Shown: positions 17,860 through 27,874, counted from the stretch's first letter. The stretch is 64,000 nt of DNA from a bacterium (GCA_905221295.1 CAJNCP010000002.1:62001-126000); one strand, 5' to 3'. Notes: a model not told the origin generated them from the sequence alone. A program made the numbers and translations.

Positions 17860-18288
17860 ATGTTGTTGGATGATGAAAGATATGCAGAGGTTATTGCTTA
17901 TGGTAAGGAAGCTATAACCAAGATAGGCGAAAACAAGTTCGAGGAGGGATTCGTTCTTGCAGAACAAGGTTGGAACTCTTTTCCAGAGTCGGGAGCAAAA
18001 TGGAATCAGGGATACAACTATGCGAAAAGCTTTTTCAAGCATGCGATCGGAAATAGAGATATGGTGATAGCAAAATCTTGGTTGGACAGAATGATCGAAA
18101 ACAATGATGAGCTGCACTTGTTTGATTCTGAGGTTGAACACATGAAGGCAAAGTATGAATTTGAACTTGGAAACTTAGACGAAGCATTTGAACTATGGAA
18201 GAATCTGCTCAAACAAAAAGGTGTAGGCAACCGATATTTCCAGTCTGACGATCCAAAGTATAAGGAATTCTATCAATCAAGAAAATAA
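17860..18288 (+). CDS. TPR-like hypothetical protein, 142 residues
   Basis: All-helical protein with tetratricopeptide-like pairs: FEEGFVLAEQGWNSFPE, GYNYAKSFFKHAI and YEFELGNLDEAFELWKNLL. GAGGAGGAA precedes ATG 17860. Such proteins bind peptides or partners. No enzymatic motif is visible. Neighbouring genes are unrelated hypotheticals on the same strand. Confidence 0.7.
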   Translation: MLLDDERYAEVIAYGKEAITKIGENKFEEGFVLAEQGWNSFPESGAKWNQGYNYAKSFFKHAIGNRDMVIAKSWLDRMIENNDELHLFDSEVEHMKAKYEFELGNLDEAFELWKNLLKQKGVGNRYFQSDDPKYKEFYQSRK

Positions 18289-18405
18289 TTTTATTCAACA
18301 AAAGTAACTAAGAGAAATCAATCTTAGAGAGGATTGTGATATCTGTATAAGGAATTGTTATAAAAAGATGAATCAACATAAGGAAAAATAATTGCTGGAG
18401 GAACT

Positions 18406-18975
18406 ATGAACCAAATTGAGAAGTATCGAATATTGAGTGCAGGAAAAACATTCGGTCACCGTGCCAAAATTGCCTTGGTCTTACTTGACAGCAAGACAGC
18501 CTATGAAGAATTAAAAGAAGAAGCCGCACAAAGCATGGTTGCTGGAAGTTATGACTGTGTAGGTGGAGATCCGGCTGTAATACTTGAAAGAATAGCAATA
18601 GAATTGATATGTCGTGATACCCGTAATACATGGTATTTACCTGATAATGTAAAATTTTGGGATAAGCGTTTCGGCAGTTTGTTTGAAAACAAGTTTTTTT
18701 GCTATGACGATGATATAGAAACATGGAGCAAGATACTTTACAAATATTTTGTAAAACTGCAGTGGATGCCGAAAAGAGAAGATTATACTTCAACAAGGAG
18801 CTATAATAATGTTTGGGGATATTTTGCAGAACTTTTAGCAGTTGTAAAACAAAATAATCATCCTGAGTTTGATAAGTATTATGAAATTGCAGTTCAAAAT
18901 GGGATGAATCCAGTGGTTTTGGAAAGAAAGTTACAAGAACTGTTTGAAATCAAACAACAATTTTCTATAATTTAA
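18406..18975 (+). CDS. Hypothetical protein, 189 residues
   Basis: Soluble protein that I cannot place. It has a Trp-rich middle (NTWYLPDNVKFWDKRFG) and a helical C-terminus. CTGGAGGAAC precedes ATG 18406. Size, composition and context resemble immunity-type cargo genes, but no toxin gene is nearby. Confidence 0.65.
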   Translation: MNQIEKYRILSAGKTFGHRAKIALVLLDSKTAYEELKEEAAQSMVAGSYDCVGGDPAVILERIAIELICRDTRNTWYLPDNVKFWDKRFGSLFENKFFCYDDDIETWSKILYKYFVKLQWMPKREDYTSTRSYNNVWGYFAELLAVVKQNNHPEFDKYYEIAVQNGMNPVVLERKLQELFEIKQQFSII

Positions 18976-19385
18976 CAGGTAGTCACTCAGTTTAGAAAAA
19001 ATGTGACAAAAAATGAATCAATTTATGGTCGAAAGGAAAGAATTACAGATTTTATATCCTTGGAAGCCGTTGTAATAATCTTTTAAGAGATGTGCAGTGT
19101 AGTAGCTGCCGACGATATAATCTAGATAGCCAATCTTTTCATAAGCAGCAGAAACCTAAAATAAGACCTTAGAATAAAAGCCACAAATCTCTAGTTCTAT
19201 GAAATAATGTTGAATCAGCAAATCTTTTATATTTGCTGATTTTTAACTATCAAGGCAAGCGATTCATCTTTTTACTTAGATTCTATGACTTGTTTTTCGA
19301 ATTGAGATTATTGAAGATTTTTAATATAATAAAGTAGAAATAACGAACATTTAGATGAAATTAGCATTTGAGGTTTAGAGTAAAC
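18976..19385. other. Intergenic stretch with possible minus-strand remnant
   Basis: On the minus strand, bases about 19155 to 19018 encode AAYEKIGYLDYIVGSYY then TAHLLKDYYNGFQGYKI, ending in TGA, between stops and without a start. It may be the end of a decayed gene. On the plus strand there is a terminator at 19213-19245 and, at 19324-19329, a TATAAT that could serve the next gene. Confidence 0.35.
19213..19245 (+). terminator. Terminator hairpin
   Basis: AATCAGCAAAT / ATTTGCTGATT, an 11-bp stem with a 7-base loop and a T run. Confidence 0.65.
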
Positions 19386-19877
19386 ATGAGTCTCTTATTT
19401 GAAGAATTTAAAACCACTTGTTTCCATTTAAACCAAGTCGGAATCACTCCGACGCTCATGGGGTCTTTGGGGTTTGAATACCGTTCAAATGAAGAATGGG
19501 GGCCGTCTGACATTGACATTCATGTTCCTGGAGATCCTAGAGGATGGGAAGCACCTGATCATCTCAGAATTTATGACTGGGACAAGATAATGAAAGTGAT
19601 GAAAGACTTAGGCTACGCCTTAACAGATATTCATGAGCATGAATTCCAAAAGGATGGTCTGGGTGTTGAGTTTGGAAGTATTGATTCTTTACCTGATTTT
19701 GCAGGAGTTTCGGAATCGGATATAGAGCTGATTCATCTCGAAAACATCACTTTTCGCGTTCCAAGTTTAGAACAGTATTTCAGTATATATAAAGCTTCTT
19801 CCCAAGATTCTTATCGAAATGACCACAATAACAATAAGGACTTTAAAAAAATTGAGTGGCTGGAAAGACATTTGTAA
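19386..19877 (+). CDS. Nucleotidyltransferase-like protein
   Basis: A 163-residue protein with the start of a minimal nucleotidyltransferase fold: LMGSLGFEY (Gly26-Ser27) followed by WGPSDIDIHVPGD (Asp42, Asp44), the GS...DxD pattern of the family. ATG 19386 is taken as the start rather than TTG 19368. Close relatives in streptococci are, as I recall, often labelled phosphoribosylanthranilate isomerase, which nothing here supports. It may transfer a nucleotide to a small molecule or protein. It is the last gene of the accessory island. Confidence 0.7.
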   Translation: MSLLFEEFKTTCFHLNQVGITPTLMGSLGFEYRSNEEWGPSDIDIHVPGDPRGWEAPDHLRIYDWDKIMKVMKDLGYALTDIHEHEFQKDGLGVEFGSIDSLPDFAGVSESDIELIHLENITFRVPSLEQYFSIYKASSQDSYRNDHNNNKDFKKIEWLERHL

Positions 19878-19890
19878 AATCATATGTAGA

Positions 19891-19923
19891 AAACAGTGAA
19901 GCAAATCGATTTGCTGTTTTTTG
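19891..19923 (+). terminator. Terminator after the nucleotidyltransferase-like gene
   Basis: AGCAAAT-CG-ATTTGCT with outer AAACAG / CTGTTT pairing, then a T run. Confidence 0.7.
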
Positions 19924-20035
19924 TATTGATTGAACGTGAGGCAATTTGTGATGGAGCTATGTGAATACAAAGAGTACATGGATACATACAAGAGACTCAT
20001 TAGTTTTTTGTCAATTTGCTCGATAGTTAGATAAT

Positions 20036-20075
20036 ACAAAAACAGTTCCTTCTGACTACAAGGAACTGTTTTTAT
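20036..20075 (-). terminator. Terminator of ldh
   Basis: AACAGTTCCTT / AAGGAACTGTT, an 11-bp stem with an 8-base loop. A runs on the plus strand give the T run for ldh; T follow on the other side, so it may work both ways. Confidence 0.8.
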
Positions 20076-20080
20076 ATGGA

Positions 20081-21070
<990 letters not shown>

Positions 21071-21116
21071 CTAAACATCTCCTTCAATTTTTTTAGGGAA
21101 TTCCCCAGATATCTTC

Positions 21117-21145
21117 ATTCTATCACTTTTAAAAAGCTTTGTCAC
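21117..21145 (-). promoter_or_regulatory. ldh promoter
   Basis: Read on the minus strand: GTGACA (21145-21140), 17-base spacer, extended TGATAGAAT (TAGAAT 21122-21117), 49 bases before the ldh ATG. Confidence 0.7.
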
Positions 21146-21167
21146 GAATATGCCCTCTTGTTCTTGA

Positions 21168-21181
21168 TGTAAACGTTTTAG
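21168..21181. promoter_or_regulatory. Possible CcpA (cre-like) site between ldh and gyrA
   Basis: TGTAAACGTTTTAG differs from the symmetrical cre form TGTAAACGTTTACA at the last few bases. It lies 23 bases upstream of the ldh -35 box, a position compatible with activation. Confidence 0.35.
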
Positions 21182-21194
21182 TGATTTCCAAAGA

Positions 21195-21223
21195 CTGAAA
21201 TGATCTACAATTTATGGTATAAT
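21195..21223 (+). promoter_or_regulatory. gyrA promoter
   Basis: CTGAAA, 17-base spacer, extended TGGTATAAT (TATAAT 21218-21223), about 38 bases before ATG 21261. Confidence 0.55.
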
Positions 21224-21260
21224 ATATCTAGTTACTAATTGTGAAATGAGGCATTTATTA

Positions 21261-23729
21261 ATGCAGGATAAAAACTTAGTGAATGTTAATCTGACAAAGG
21301 AGATGAAGACCAGCTTTATCGACTACGCCATGAGTGTTATCGTAGCGCGTGCTCTTCCTGATGTTCGAGATGGCTTAAAACCAGTTCACCGTCGTATTCT
21401 TTACGGAATGAATGAACTAGGTGTTACTCCAGACAAACCCCATAAAAAATCAGCCCGTATTACAGGGGATGTCATGGGTAAATACCACCCTCACGGAGAC
21501 TCGTCTATTTATGAGGCTATGGTTCGTATGGCCCAGTGGTGGAGCTATCGTTACATGCTTGTCGACGGGCATGGAAACTTTGGTTCTATGGACGGAGATG
21601 GTGCCGCTGCGCAGCGTTACACCGAGGCACGTATGAGCAAGATTGCTCTTGAAATGCTTCGTGATATCAATAAAAACACCGTTGATTTCGTAGACAACTA
21701 CGATGCTAACGAACGTGAACCCTTGGTTTTGCCAGCTCGTTTTCCAAATCTTTTGGTCAATGGAGCAACGGGTATCGCCGTTGGGATGGCAACTAATATC
21801 CCTCCTCACAACTTGGGTGAAACCATTGATGCAGTGAAGTTGGTTATGGATAATCCTGAAGTGACGACTAAGGACTTGATGGAAGTCTTGCCTGGTCCAG
21901 ATTTTCCAACCGGTGCTCTTGTCATGGGGAAATCAGGTATCCATAAGGCTTATGAGACTGGTAAAGGTTCAATCGTTCTTCGTTCTCGTACAGAGATTGA
22001 AACCACTAAGACGGGTCGTGAGCGTATCGTTGTAACGGAATTCCCTTATATGGTTAACAAAACCAAGGTGCATGAGCATATTGTTCGCTTGGTTCAGGAA
22101 AAACGAATTGAGGGCATTACAGCCGTACGTGATGAGTCCAACCGTGAAGGCGTTCGCTTTGTAATCGAGGTTAAACGCGACGCGTCTGCCAACGTTATAC
22201 TTAACAACCTCTTCAAGATGACCCAGATGCAAACCAACTTTGGTTTCAATATGCTGGCAATTCAAAATGGCGTACCAAAGATTTTGTCCCTTCGTCAAAT
22301 TTTGGATGCTTATATCGAGCACCAAAAAGAAGTGGTTGTTCGCCGTACTCGTTTTGACAAGGAAAAAGCAGAAGCGCGTGCGCACATCTTAGAAGGTCTT
22401 TTAATTGCACTTGACCATATCGACGAAGTGATTCGTATCATTCGTGCCAGTGAAACGGATGCGGAAGCCCAAGCTGAATTGATGAGTAAGTTCAAGCTTT
22501 CTGAGCGTCAAAGTCAGGCTATCCTTGATATGCGTCTTCGTCGATTGACAGGTTTGGAACGTGATAAGATTCAGTCTGAATATGATGAATTGATCGCCTT
22601 AATTGCAGACTTGGCCGATATTCTTGCTAAACCAGAACGCGTAGCGCAAATCATAAAAGATGAATTAGATGAAGTAAAACGTAAATTTGGTGACAAACGT
22701 CGTACCGAGTTGATGGTCGGAGAAGTCTTAACTCTTGAAGATGAAGACTTAATTGAGGAGACGGATGTCTTGATTACCCTTTCGAACAAGGGCTACATCA
22801 AACGTCTGGACCAAGGTGAGTTCACTGCTCAAAAACGTGGTGGCCGTGGAGTCCAAGGTACGGGAGTTAAGGATGATGACTTTGTGCGGGAGTTGGTTTC
22901 AACCAGCACACATGATCATTTGCTCTTCTTTACCAATAAAGGACGAGTATATCGATTAAAAGGTTATGAAATCCCTGAATATGGTCGTACAGCCAAAGGA
23001 TTACCAGTTGTCAATCTTTTGAAGTTGGACGAGGGTGAGAGCATTCAGACCATTATCAACGTTGAGTCTGAACGTAGTGATGATGCTTATCTTTTCTTCA
23101 CAACCCGTCACGGTGTCGTGAAGAGAACCAGTGTCAAAGAATTTGCAAATATTCGTCAAAATGGACTGAAGGCCTTGAATCTCAAGGATGAGGACGAATT
23201 GATTAATGTTCTATTGACAGAAGAAGACACGGATATTATCATTGGTACCAAGTTTGGTTATGCTGTTCGTTTTAATCAGTCAGCCGTTCGTGGCATGAGC
23301 CGTATCGCGACAGGTGTCCGAGGAGTCAATCTTCGTGAAGGAGACACAGTAGTTGGTGCTAGCGTGATTACAAACCAAGACGAAGTTCTTATCATCACTG
23401 AAAAAGGTTATGGTAAACGTACTCTTGCTACTGAATATCCAACTAAAGGCCGTGGTGGTAAAGGGATGAAGACAGCCAATGTTGCTGAGAAGAATGGTCC
23501 TCTTGCAGGTCTCCTCACTGTTAAAGGTGATGAAGACCTGATGATTATCACGGATACGGGGGTCATGATTCGAACAAATGTTGCCAATATTTCACAAACA
23601 GGACGCTCAACTATAGGAGTTAAGGTGATGCGTCTAGACCAAGATGCCAAGATTGTGACCTTTACAACGGTTGCTGCAGCAGAAAAAGAAGAAGTTGGGA
23701 CTGAAATTGAAACAGAAGGTGAAGCATAA
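21261..23729 (+). CDS. gyrA: DNA gyrase subunit A
   Basis: Breakage-reunion subunit of gyrase, 822 residues, ending in the six-bladed C-terminal wrapping domain with its GRGGKG box. ATG 21261 gives the family N-terminus [12 protein letters not shown]; an upstream ATG at 21246 adds five residues. The catalytic tyrosine is Tyr120 ([12 protein letters not shown]). In the quinolone-resistance region, Ser81 and Glu85 are the susceptible-type residues. Residue 114 is Gly (GDGAAAQR), a commensal-type variant relative to the pneumococcal Ser. Its stop overlaps the srtA start (TAATG). Confidence 0.98.
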   Translation: MQDKNLVNVNLTKEMKTSFIDYAMSVIVARALPDVRDGLKPVHRRILYGMNELGVTPDKPHKKSARITGDVMGKYHPHGDSSIYEAMVRMAQWWSYRYMLVDGHGNFGSMDGDGAAAQRYTEARMSKIALEMLRDINKNTVDFVDNYDANEREPLVLPARFPNLLVNGATGIAVGMATNIPPHNLGETIDAVKLVMDNPEVTTKDLMEVLPGPDFPTGALVMGKSGIHKAYETGKGSIVLRSRTEIETTKTGRERIVVTEFPYMVNKTKVHEHIVRLVQEKRIEGITAVRDESNREGVRFVIEVKRDASANVILNNLFKMTQMQTNFGFNMLAIQNGVPKILSLRQILDAYIEHQKEVVVRRTRFDKEKAEARAHILEGLLIALDHIDEVIRIIRASETDAEAQAELMSKFKLSERQSQAILDMRLRRLTGLERDKIQSEYDELIALIADLADILAKPERVAQIIKDELDEVKRKFGDKRRTELMVGEVLTLEDEDLIEETDVLITLSNKGYIKRLDQGEFTAQKRGGRGVQGTGVKDDDFVRELVSTSTHDHLLFFTNKGRVYRLKGYEIPEYGRTAKGLPVVNLLKLDEGESIQTIINVESERSDDAYLFFTTRHGVVKRTSVKEFANIRQNGLKALNLKDEDELINVLLTEEDTDIIIGTKFGYAVRFNQSAVRGMSRIATGVRGVNLREGDTVVGASVITNQDEVLIITEKGYGKRTLATEYPTKGRGGKGMKTANVAEKNGPLAGLLTVKGDEDLMIITDTGVMIRTNVANISQTGRSTIGVKVMRLDQDAKIVTFTTVAAAEKEEVGTEIETEGEA

Positions 23730-24475
23730 TGTCTCGTAAAAAAACGAAAAATAAGAAGAATAAGAGAAGAAATCTATTTATCAATATTCTAGCCGGTTTC
23801 TTGATTCTTCTTTCCCTAGCTTTAATTTTTAATTCTAAGATTCGTGACCTATTTTTGGTCTGGAATACTAATAAATACCAAGTCAATCAAGTGACCAAGG
23901 AAAATATTGATGAAAATCTAAAAACCGAAGGAAATTTTGATTTTGACTCTGTAAAGTCCATTTCATCTGAAGCTGTTCTTGCTTCACAATGGGATGCTCA
24001 GAAACTTCCCGTTATTGGAGGTATTGCTATTCCTGAAGTAGAAATCAACCTGCCTATTTTTAAAGGGTTGGATAATGTAAACTTGTTCTACGGAGCAGGG
24101 ACCATGAAACCCGATCAAAAAATGGGAGAAGGCAACTATTCTCTAGCCAGTCACCATATCTTTACTGCTGAAAATGCGAGCCAGATGCTCTTCTCACCTT
24201 TGGTCAATGCCAAAGCGGGGATGAAAATCTATCTGACTGATAAAGATAAGGTATACACCTATGAGATTCGTGAGGTGAAGCACGTAACCCCCGATCGGGT
24301 AGATGAAATCGAGGATCGTGAAGGAGTTAAGGAGATTACGCTGGTAACTTGTGTGGACTATAATGCAACAGAGCGGATTATTGTTAAAGGTGATTTTAAA
24401 GAAGTTAAAGCTTATTCTGAAACATCTGATGATATCCTAAGCGCCTTTAATAAGCCATATAAACAACGTTATTAA
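23729..24475 (+). CDS. srtA: Class A sortase
   Basis: Membrane transpeptidase that cleaves LPXTG proteins and links them to peptidoglycan. Its 248 residues comprise a basic N-terminus, one membrane segment (about 18-36) and the sortase barrel. The catalytic set is His142 (SLASHHIF), Cys208 (TLVTCVDY) and Arg216 (TERIIVKG). It is coupled to gyrA by a TAATG overlap, the usual streptococcal arrangement, and is followed by a terminator. Confidence 0.96.
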   Translation: MSRKKTKNKKNKRRNLFINILAGFLILLSLALIFNSKIRDLFLVWNTNKYQVNQVTKENIDENLKTEGNFDFDSVKSISSEAVLASQWDAQKLPVIGGIAIPEVEINLPIFKGLDNVNLFYGAGTMKPDQKMGEGNYSLASHHIFTAENASQMLFSPLVNAKAGMKIYLTDKDKVYTYEIREVKHVTPDRVDEIEDREGVKEITLVTCVDYNATERIIVKGDFKEVKAYSETSDDILSAFNKPYKQRY

Positions 24476-24478
24476 CCT

Positions 24479-24514
24479 CAAAAACCAGTGAATTGTATTT
24501 TTCACTGGTTTTTG
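24479..24514 (+). terminator. Terminator after gyrA-srtA
   Basis: AAAACCAGTGAA / TTCACTGGTTTT with an 8-base loop and a T run. Confidence 0.85.
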
Positions 24515-24548
24515 TCAAATAGAAGCGTCAGTCAAAGGAGAATGATGC

Positions 24549-24965
24549 ATGTTCGAATATTTTTTGTTTGGAATGAAAACGATGTGGGAAAGTCCTGTCT
24601 TTAGTTTTGCCTTTTACTTATTAGCCTCTATTCTTTTACTAATCTTTTGGCGACGTTTTATAATTGTCAGTCGTAGTGGTGGTGATTTTTTTGCCCCGTT
24701 TCACATTGCCAATGGGAGACTTTATATTCACAATGCTTTTGTATTTGTGAAGAGAATCATTCCGCTGAATAACATCAAAATGATTGAAGTCAAATATATT
24801 CGAAGTGTCAAATTGAATGGGTCAAGGTATCATTTGTGTATCGAAAGAAAAGATGGAAAAGCTGTCAGTTTTTTCTTCGGACAATCAAAACAGAATGATC
24901 TCCTTGTGAAGAATCTAAAGAATGAAACTAAAAACTACCATATTAGAATTGTAATAGATGGATAA
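24549..24965 (+). CDS. Hypothetical single-pass membrane protein
   Basis: 138 residues with one hydrophobic segment (FSFAFYLLASILLLIFW, about residues 19-35) followed by a cytosolic beta-rich part resembling small bacterial PH-like domains (FHIANGRLYIHN, FGQSK). AAGGAG precedes ATG 24549. I do not recognise a named family. It opens a run of immunity-like genes behind srtA. Confidence 0.65.
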   Translation: MFEYFLFGMKTMWESPVFSFAFYLLASILLLIFWRRFIIVSRSGGDFFAPFHIANGRLYIHNAFVFVKRIIPLNNIKMIEVKYIRSVKLNGSRYHLCIERKDGKAVSFFFGQSKQNDLLVKNLKNETKNYHIRIVIDG

Positions 24966-24991
24966 GTGTTTAGCTTAAGAAAGGAATGATC

Positions 24992-25621
24992 ATGGATAAG
25001 CTACAAGAAGTCAGAGAAAATGAACAGTTAAGGACCTTACTGATGACTGAATGTGATATTTATTTTTATGACAAGATAAGTGAAGTTCAGTTTTCAGGGA
25101 ACAATGAGGAATACTCTCTTGCCTGTAAGGCATTTGCTCAAGACGGTAGTGGGGGAGAATATGTTTTTCTCGAAGATAACAGCATAGGCTTTATCGGAAG
25201 TGAGGGCCAAGTGGGGAGAGTAGCAGAAAGTCTGGATGACTTACTGACATTCCTACTTCACGCAGGTTGTATTTCGGATTTTAGCTGTCGGTATCTTTAT
25301 CAGAACACAGACTTATTGAAAGTATTTTGTAGGGGCTATGTGTCTAAAATACGAGAAAGCTATCAGGCTAAGCAGGAAAATTGGGATCTGGTACGAGGAA
25401 ATATGGCTCAAAAACTATCACTTGATTTCAATCCTAAAAAACTAGAAGAAGTAGCCATGACATTTTATCAAGCGGCGACAAGGAAGCCTGTCTTTTCCTG
25501 TAAGTATATAGACGGTGAAGAAGAATATACCTGTGATTCAGTCTTGTCGGACATTGTGGGCTTGTGGACGACAGAACTTGTAGGCATGAGTAGAGAAGAA
25601 ATTGAAAACTATAAAATTTGA
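24992..25621 (+). CDS. SMI1/KNR4-like (SUKH superfamily) protein, tentative
   Basis: 209 residues. The segment GSGGEYVFLEDN then IGFIGSEGQVGRVAESLDD resembles the SUKH (SMI1/KNR4) fold, which is common among immunity proteins of polymorphic toxins. ATG 24992 is 7 bases behind AAGAAAGGA; ATG 24986 is also open. No toxin gene is adjacent, so it would be an orphan immunity gene. The family call rests on pattern only. Confidence 0.6.
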   Translation: MDKLQEVRENEQLRTLLMTECDIYFYDKISEVQFSGNNEEYSLACKAFAQDGSGGEYVFLEDNSIGFIGSEGQVGRVAESLDDLLTFLLHAGCISDFSCRYLYQNTDLLKVFCRGYVSKIRESYQAKQENWDLVRGNMAQKLSLDFNPKKLEEVAMTFYQAATRKPVFSCKYIDGEEEYTCDSVLSDIVGLWTTELVGMSREEIENYKI

Positions 25622-25752
25622 TAATGTATGATGCTTGCAAGATGATCATTCAACTTTAATGGTATCTTTTCAATGTGAAAGGAAACTGGTCAGTAGGTTG
25701 AAAGATTTATCGTAAGAAACCGAAGAATGCTTGGCATAAGAGAGGATAGATA

Positions 25753-25875
25753 ATGAGTCAGTTAAGAGAAAAGTCTTTCGTTACGCTCAAAGAAGACATA
25801 ACAAGTAGTTCTCCATTTGACAAGGATCTTCCTATGATATTCTTGGGAGGAATTGCCAATATGGCTGGACACTGA
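25753..25875 (+). CDS. Small ORF of 40 codons, probable gene remnant
   Basis: MSQLREKSFVTLKE followed by about 26 codons to TGA. A good GAGAGGA site stands 7 bases before the ATG. The peptide ends abruptly in FLGGIANMAGH, so it looks like the start of a longer protein cut short. Bases 25876-25945 hold nothing clear. Confidence 0.4.
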   Translation: MSQLREKSFVTLKEDITSSSPFDKDLPMIFLGGIANMAGH

Positions 25876-25945
25876 ATCTTCATAGGAAAATCGAGGAAGT
25901 CTTATTTTGGATATCATATTTCACATTTTAGAGAACTAAGTGAAG

Positions 25946-26334
25946 ATGAGATATAGAACTTTCGCAGTAGGAAGAATAGATGAGGAGTTGAGAATGAATA
26001 ATCAGATTGACTTGGCACTTCCGAACCTATACGCAGAATTCTTGAGTAAAATTGACAAAGCAGGAGAGTTGATAATAGAGAATACAGGCATCACCTTATA
26101 CTCAAGACTAGATTTGCTAGAAAGAAACTCCACCTACCAAATAGAAGAGTGGGAACCAGCTTTTTTCCTGATTGGGCAAGATGGGGATGTCGCTTTTTTA
26201 TAAAGAAAGATTCTGACGACACTATTTATATGAATGATTTGGGGGCATTAGGTTCACTGGAAATGAAACCCATATCTTTGAATATTTTCGAGTTTGTGAA
26301 ACAAGCGAGTGAACATTATGATGATATCTTCTAA
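25946..26334 (+). pseudogene. SMI1/KNR4-like (SUKH) immunity-type gene with a frameshift in a T6 tract
   Basis: The first frame (ATG 25946) reads LPNLYAEFLSKIDKAG ... EPAFFLIGQDGDVAFL and stops at 26201. The next frame continues without a gap: FIKKDSDDTIYMNDLGALGS ... FEFVKQASEHYDD to 26334. Together they form a complete SUKH domain of about 130 residues. The switch point is a run of six T (26194-26199); one more T restores the full frame. It is either slipped-strand inactivation, a reversible on/off switch, or a sequencing error. Confidence 0.7.
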
Positions 26335-26455
26335 TCATTGCAAGTGTTGTTATTTTATCGTACGCGTGTGTGGAAGACATTTTTATGAAAGCATTTGAAC
26401 ATTTTGATTAATGTTACTAAATTTTTAGTAAATGATAATGATTTGGAGAGTGAAA

Positions 26456-26803
26456 ATGAATTTTGATGAGAGTTTACAGCAATACACTTATGAGCATGAG
26501 GGAGTGATCTTTGTTTGGGACGAAGAGCCTGATTGTGACTTTATAGATAAAGTTGAACTGTTATCAAAAAATTATCAGGAAAATCTCAATAGAATTATCA
26601 ACTTCATGCTAGCTGATCTTAAGGAAATGTATGGAGCAGTCAGCGAGGAAGATGTGAAGAACAAGCTGGGGAAACCTATCATTGACTACAATCAAGGAAC
26701 AGTTAGTTATTGTGAGCAAACCTTCGATGACTGGCACCTATTTGAGTTTGAATTTTGGGATGATCAATTTGAAACATTGAAATATTTTTCTGTTAATGGA
26801 TAA
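26456..26803 (+). CDS. Hypothetical protein, 115 residues
   Basis: Acidic protein starting MNFDESLQQYTYEHEG, with helical middle and a C-terminal FEFEFWDDQFETLKYFSV strand pair. GGAGAG precedes ATG 26456; an open upstream ATG at 26432 lacks a ribosome site. The pattern is reminiscent of small immunity-type proteins, but I cannot name the family. Confidence 0.6.
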   Translation: MNFDESLQQYTYEHEGVIFVWDEEPDCDFIDKVELLSKNYQENLNRIINFMLADLKEMYGAVSEEDVKNKLGKPIIDYNQGTVSYCEQTFDDWHLFEFEFWDDQFETLKYFSVNG

Positions 26804-26814
26804 AGGAGAGATTT

Positions 26815-26898
26815 ATGGAATTCCCCCAATGCCTTGATTTTCTTTGTAGAAAACGTATAGCAAGAAAGGCTTTTCAAAATGCGTGCTTTATGTTATAA
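26815..26898 (+). CDS. Mini-ORF of 27 codons
   Basis: MEFPQCLDFLCRKRIARK and nine more residues. AAGGAGAGA lies 5-6 bases before the ATG. The stop overlaps the -10 box of the FNT gene. It may be a truncated gene start or chance. Confidence 0.25.
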   Translation: MEFPQCLDFLCRKRIARKAFQNACFML

Positions 26899-26899
26899 T
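26894..26899 (+). promoter_or_regulatory. Extended -10 promoter of the FNT gene
   Basis: TGTTATAAT with TATAAT at 26894-26899, 30 bases before ATG 26930. The -35 region (TTTTCA, 26871) is weak. Confidence 0.6.
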
Positions 26900-26929
26900 A
26901 TTCACAAATAAAAGTTTTAGGAGTTTTTT

Positions 26930-27727
26930 ATGGTCTCTTCAGAATTTATCTCAAAGATTGAATTTGCTTGTAAGAAGAAAGAAAGTCTTTATAGTCAAAG
27001 TAAATTCAAATATGCGATTCGTTCCATGTTTGCAGGAGCTTTCTTAACATTTAGCACAGGTGCAGGTGCAGTTGGCGCTGACTTGATTAATAAAATAGCA
27101 CCAGGTAGCGGACGTTTCCTCTTCCCATTCGTTTTTGCTTGGGGATTGGCTTACATTGTTTTCTTAAATGCTGAGTTGGTAACTTCCAACATGATGTTTT
27201 TGACTGCGGGTAGTTTCTTGAAAAAAATCTCTTGGAAAAAAACAGCTGAGATTTTACTTTACTGTACCTTGTTCAACCTCATCGGAGCTTTGATAGCAGG
27301 TTGGGGCTTTGCCCACTCAGCAGCCTATGCAAATCTGACACATGATAGCTTCATTTCAGGGGTTGTAGAGATGAAGTTAGGCCGTTCAAATGAATTAGTC
27401 TTACTTGAAGGTATTTTAGCCAATATCTTTGTAAACATTGCCATTCTTTCATTTGTTTTGGTGAAAGACGGTGGGGCTAAACTTTGGCTTGTCTTATCAG
27501 CAATTTACATGTTTGTATTCTTAACAAACGAACACATTGCTGCGAACTTTGCTTCTTTTGCGATTGTTAAGTTCAGTGTTGCAGCTGATTCAATTGCTAA
27601 CTTTGACATACCTAATATTCTTCGTCACTGGGGTGTGACCTTTATTGGGAACTTCATTGGGGGCGGTCTCTTGATGGGATTACCATATGCCTTCCTCAAT
27701 AAAAACGAAGATACTTATGTAGATTAA
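26930..27727 (+). CDS. Formate/nitrite transporter (FNT) family channel
   Basis: 265 residues with six membrane segments and the FNT pore pattern: FAGAFLTFSTGAGAVGADL near residue 30, FLNAELVTSNMMFL near 84, and a TNEHIAANFASF stretch carrying the conserved asparagine/histidine region. Members conduct formate, nitrite or other weak acid anions including lactate. Formate export from mixed-acid fermentation is a plausible role here. A terminator follows. Confidence 0.9.
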   Translation: MVSSEFISKIEFACKKKESLYSQSKFKYAIRSMFAGAFLTFSTGAGAVGADLINKIAPGSGRFLFPFVFAWGLAYIVFLNAELVTSNMMFLTAGSFLKKISWKKTAEILLYCTLFNLIGALIAGWGFAHSAAYANLTHDSFISGVVEMKLGRSNELVLLEGILANIFVNIAILSFVLVKDGGAKLWLVLSAIYMFVFLTNEHIAANFASFAIVKFSVAADSIANFDIPNILRHWGVTFIGNFIGGGLLMGLPYAFLNKNEDTYVD

Positions 27728-27732
27728 AGAAA

Positions 27733-27759
27733 AGAGCACGAGTCAATCGTGCTTTTTTT
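27733..27759 (+). terminator. Terminator after the FNT gene
   Basis: AGCACGA / TCGTGCT with a 5-base loop and seven T. Confidence 0.85.
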
Positions 27760-27813
27760 GATGTTTAAGATTAGTCATAGTTGTTCCTTATATCAAAATA
27801 TAGAAAAACGGTA

Positions 27814-27843
27814 TTGGAAAAGGCTAGACCAAGATGATACAAT
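27814..27843 (+). promoter_or_regulatory. Promoter of the sulfhydrylase gene
   Basis: TTGGAA (27814), 18-base spacer, extended TGATACAAT (TACAAT 27838-27843). Confidence 0.55.
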
Positions 27844-27874
27844 ATCCTTAATTAAGCTATTTGGAGGTCGTAAA

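Noticed and set aside
21143-21150. CACGAATA between ldh and gyrA as a competence box
   Set aside because: One mismatch at the first base, no T-rich context and about 110 bases from gyrA. The bases are part of the ldh promoter region.
22310-22790. Antisense open frames inside gyrA, smc, recN and other long genes
   Set aside because: They mirror strong coding sequence on the plus strand, and have no start signals or homology.
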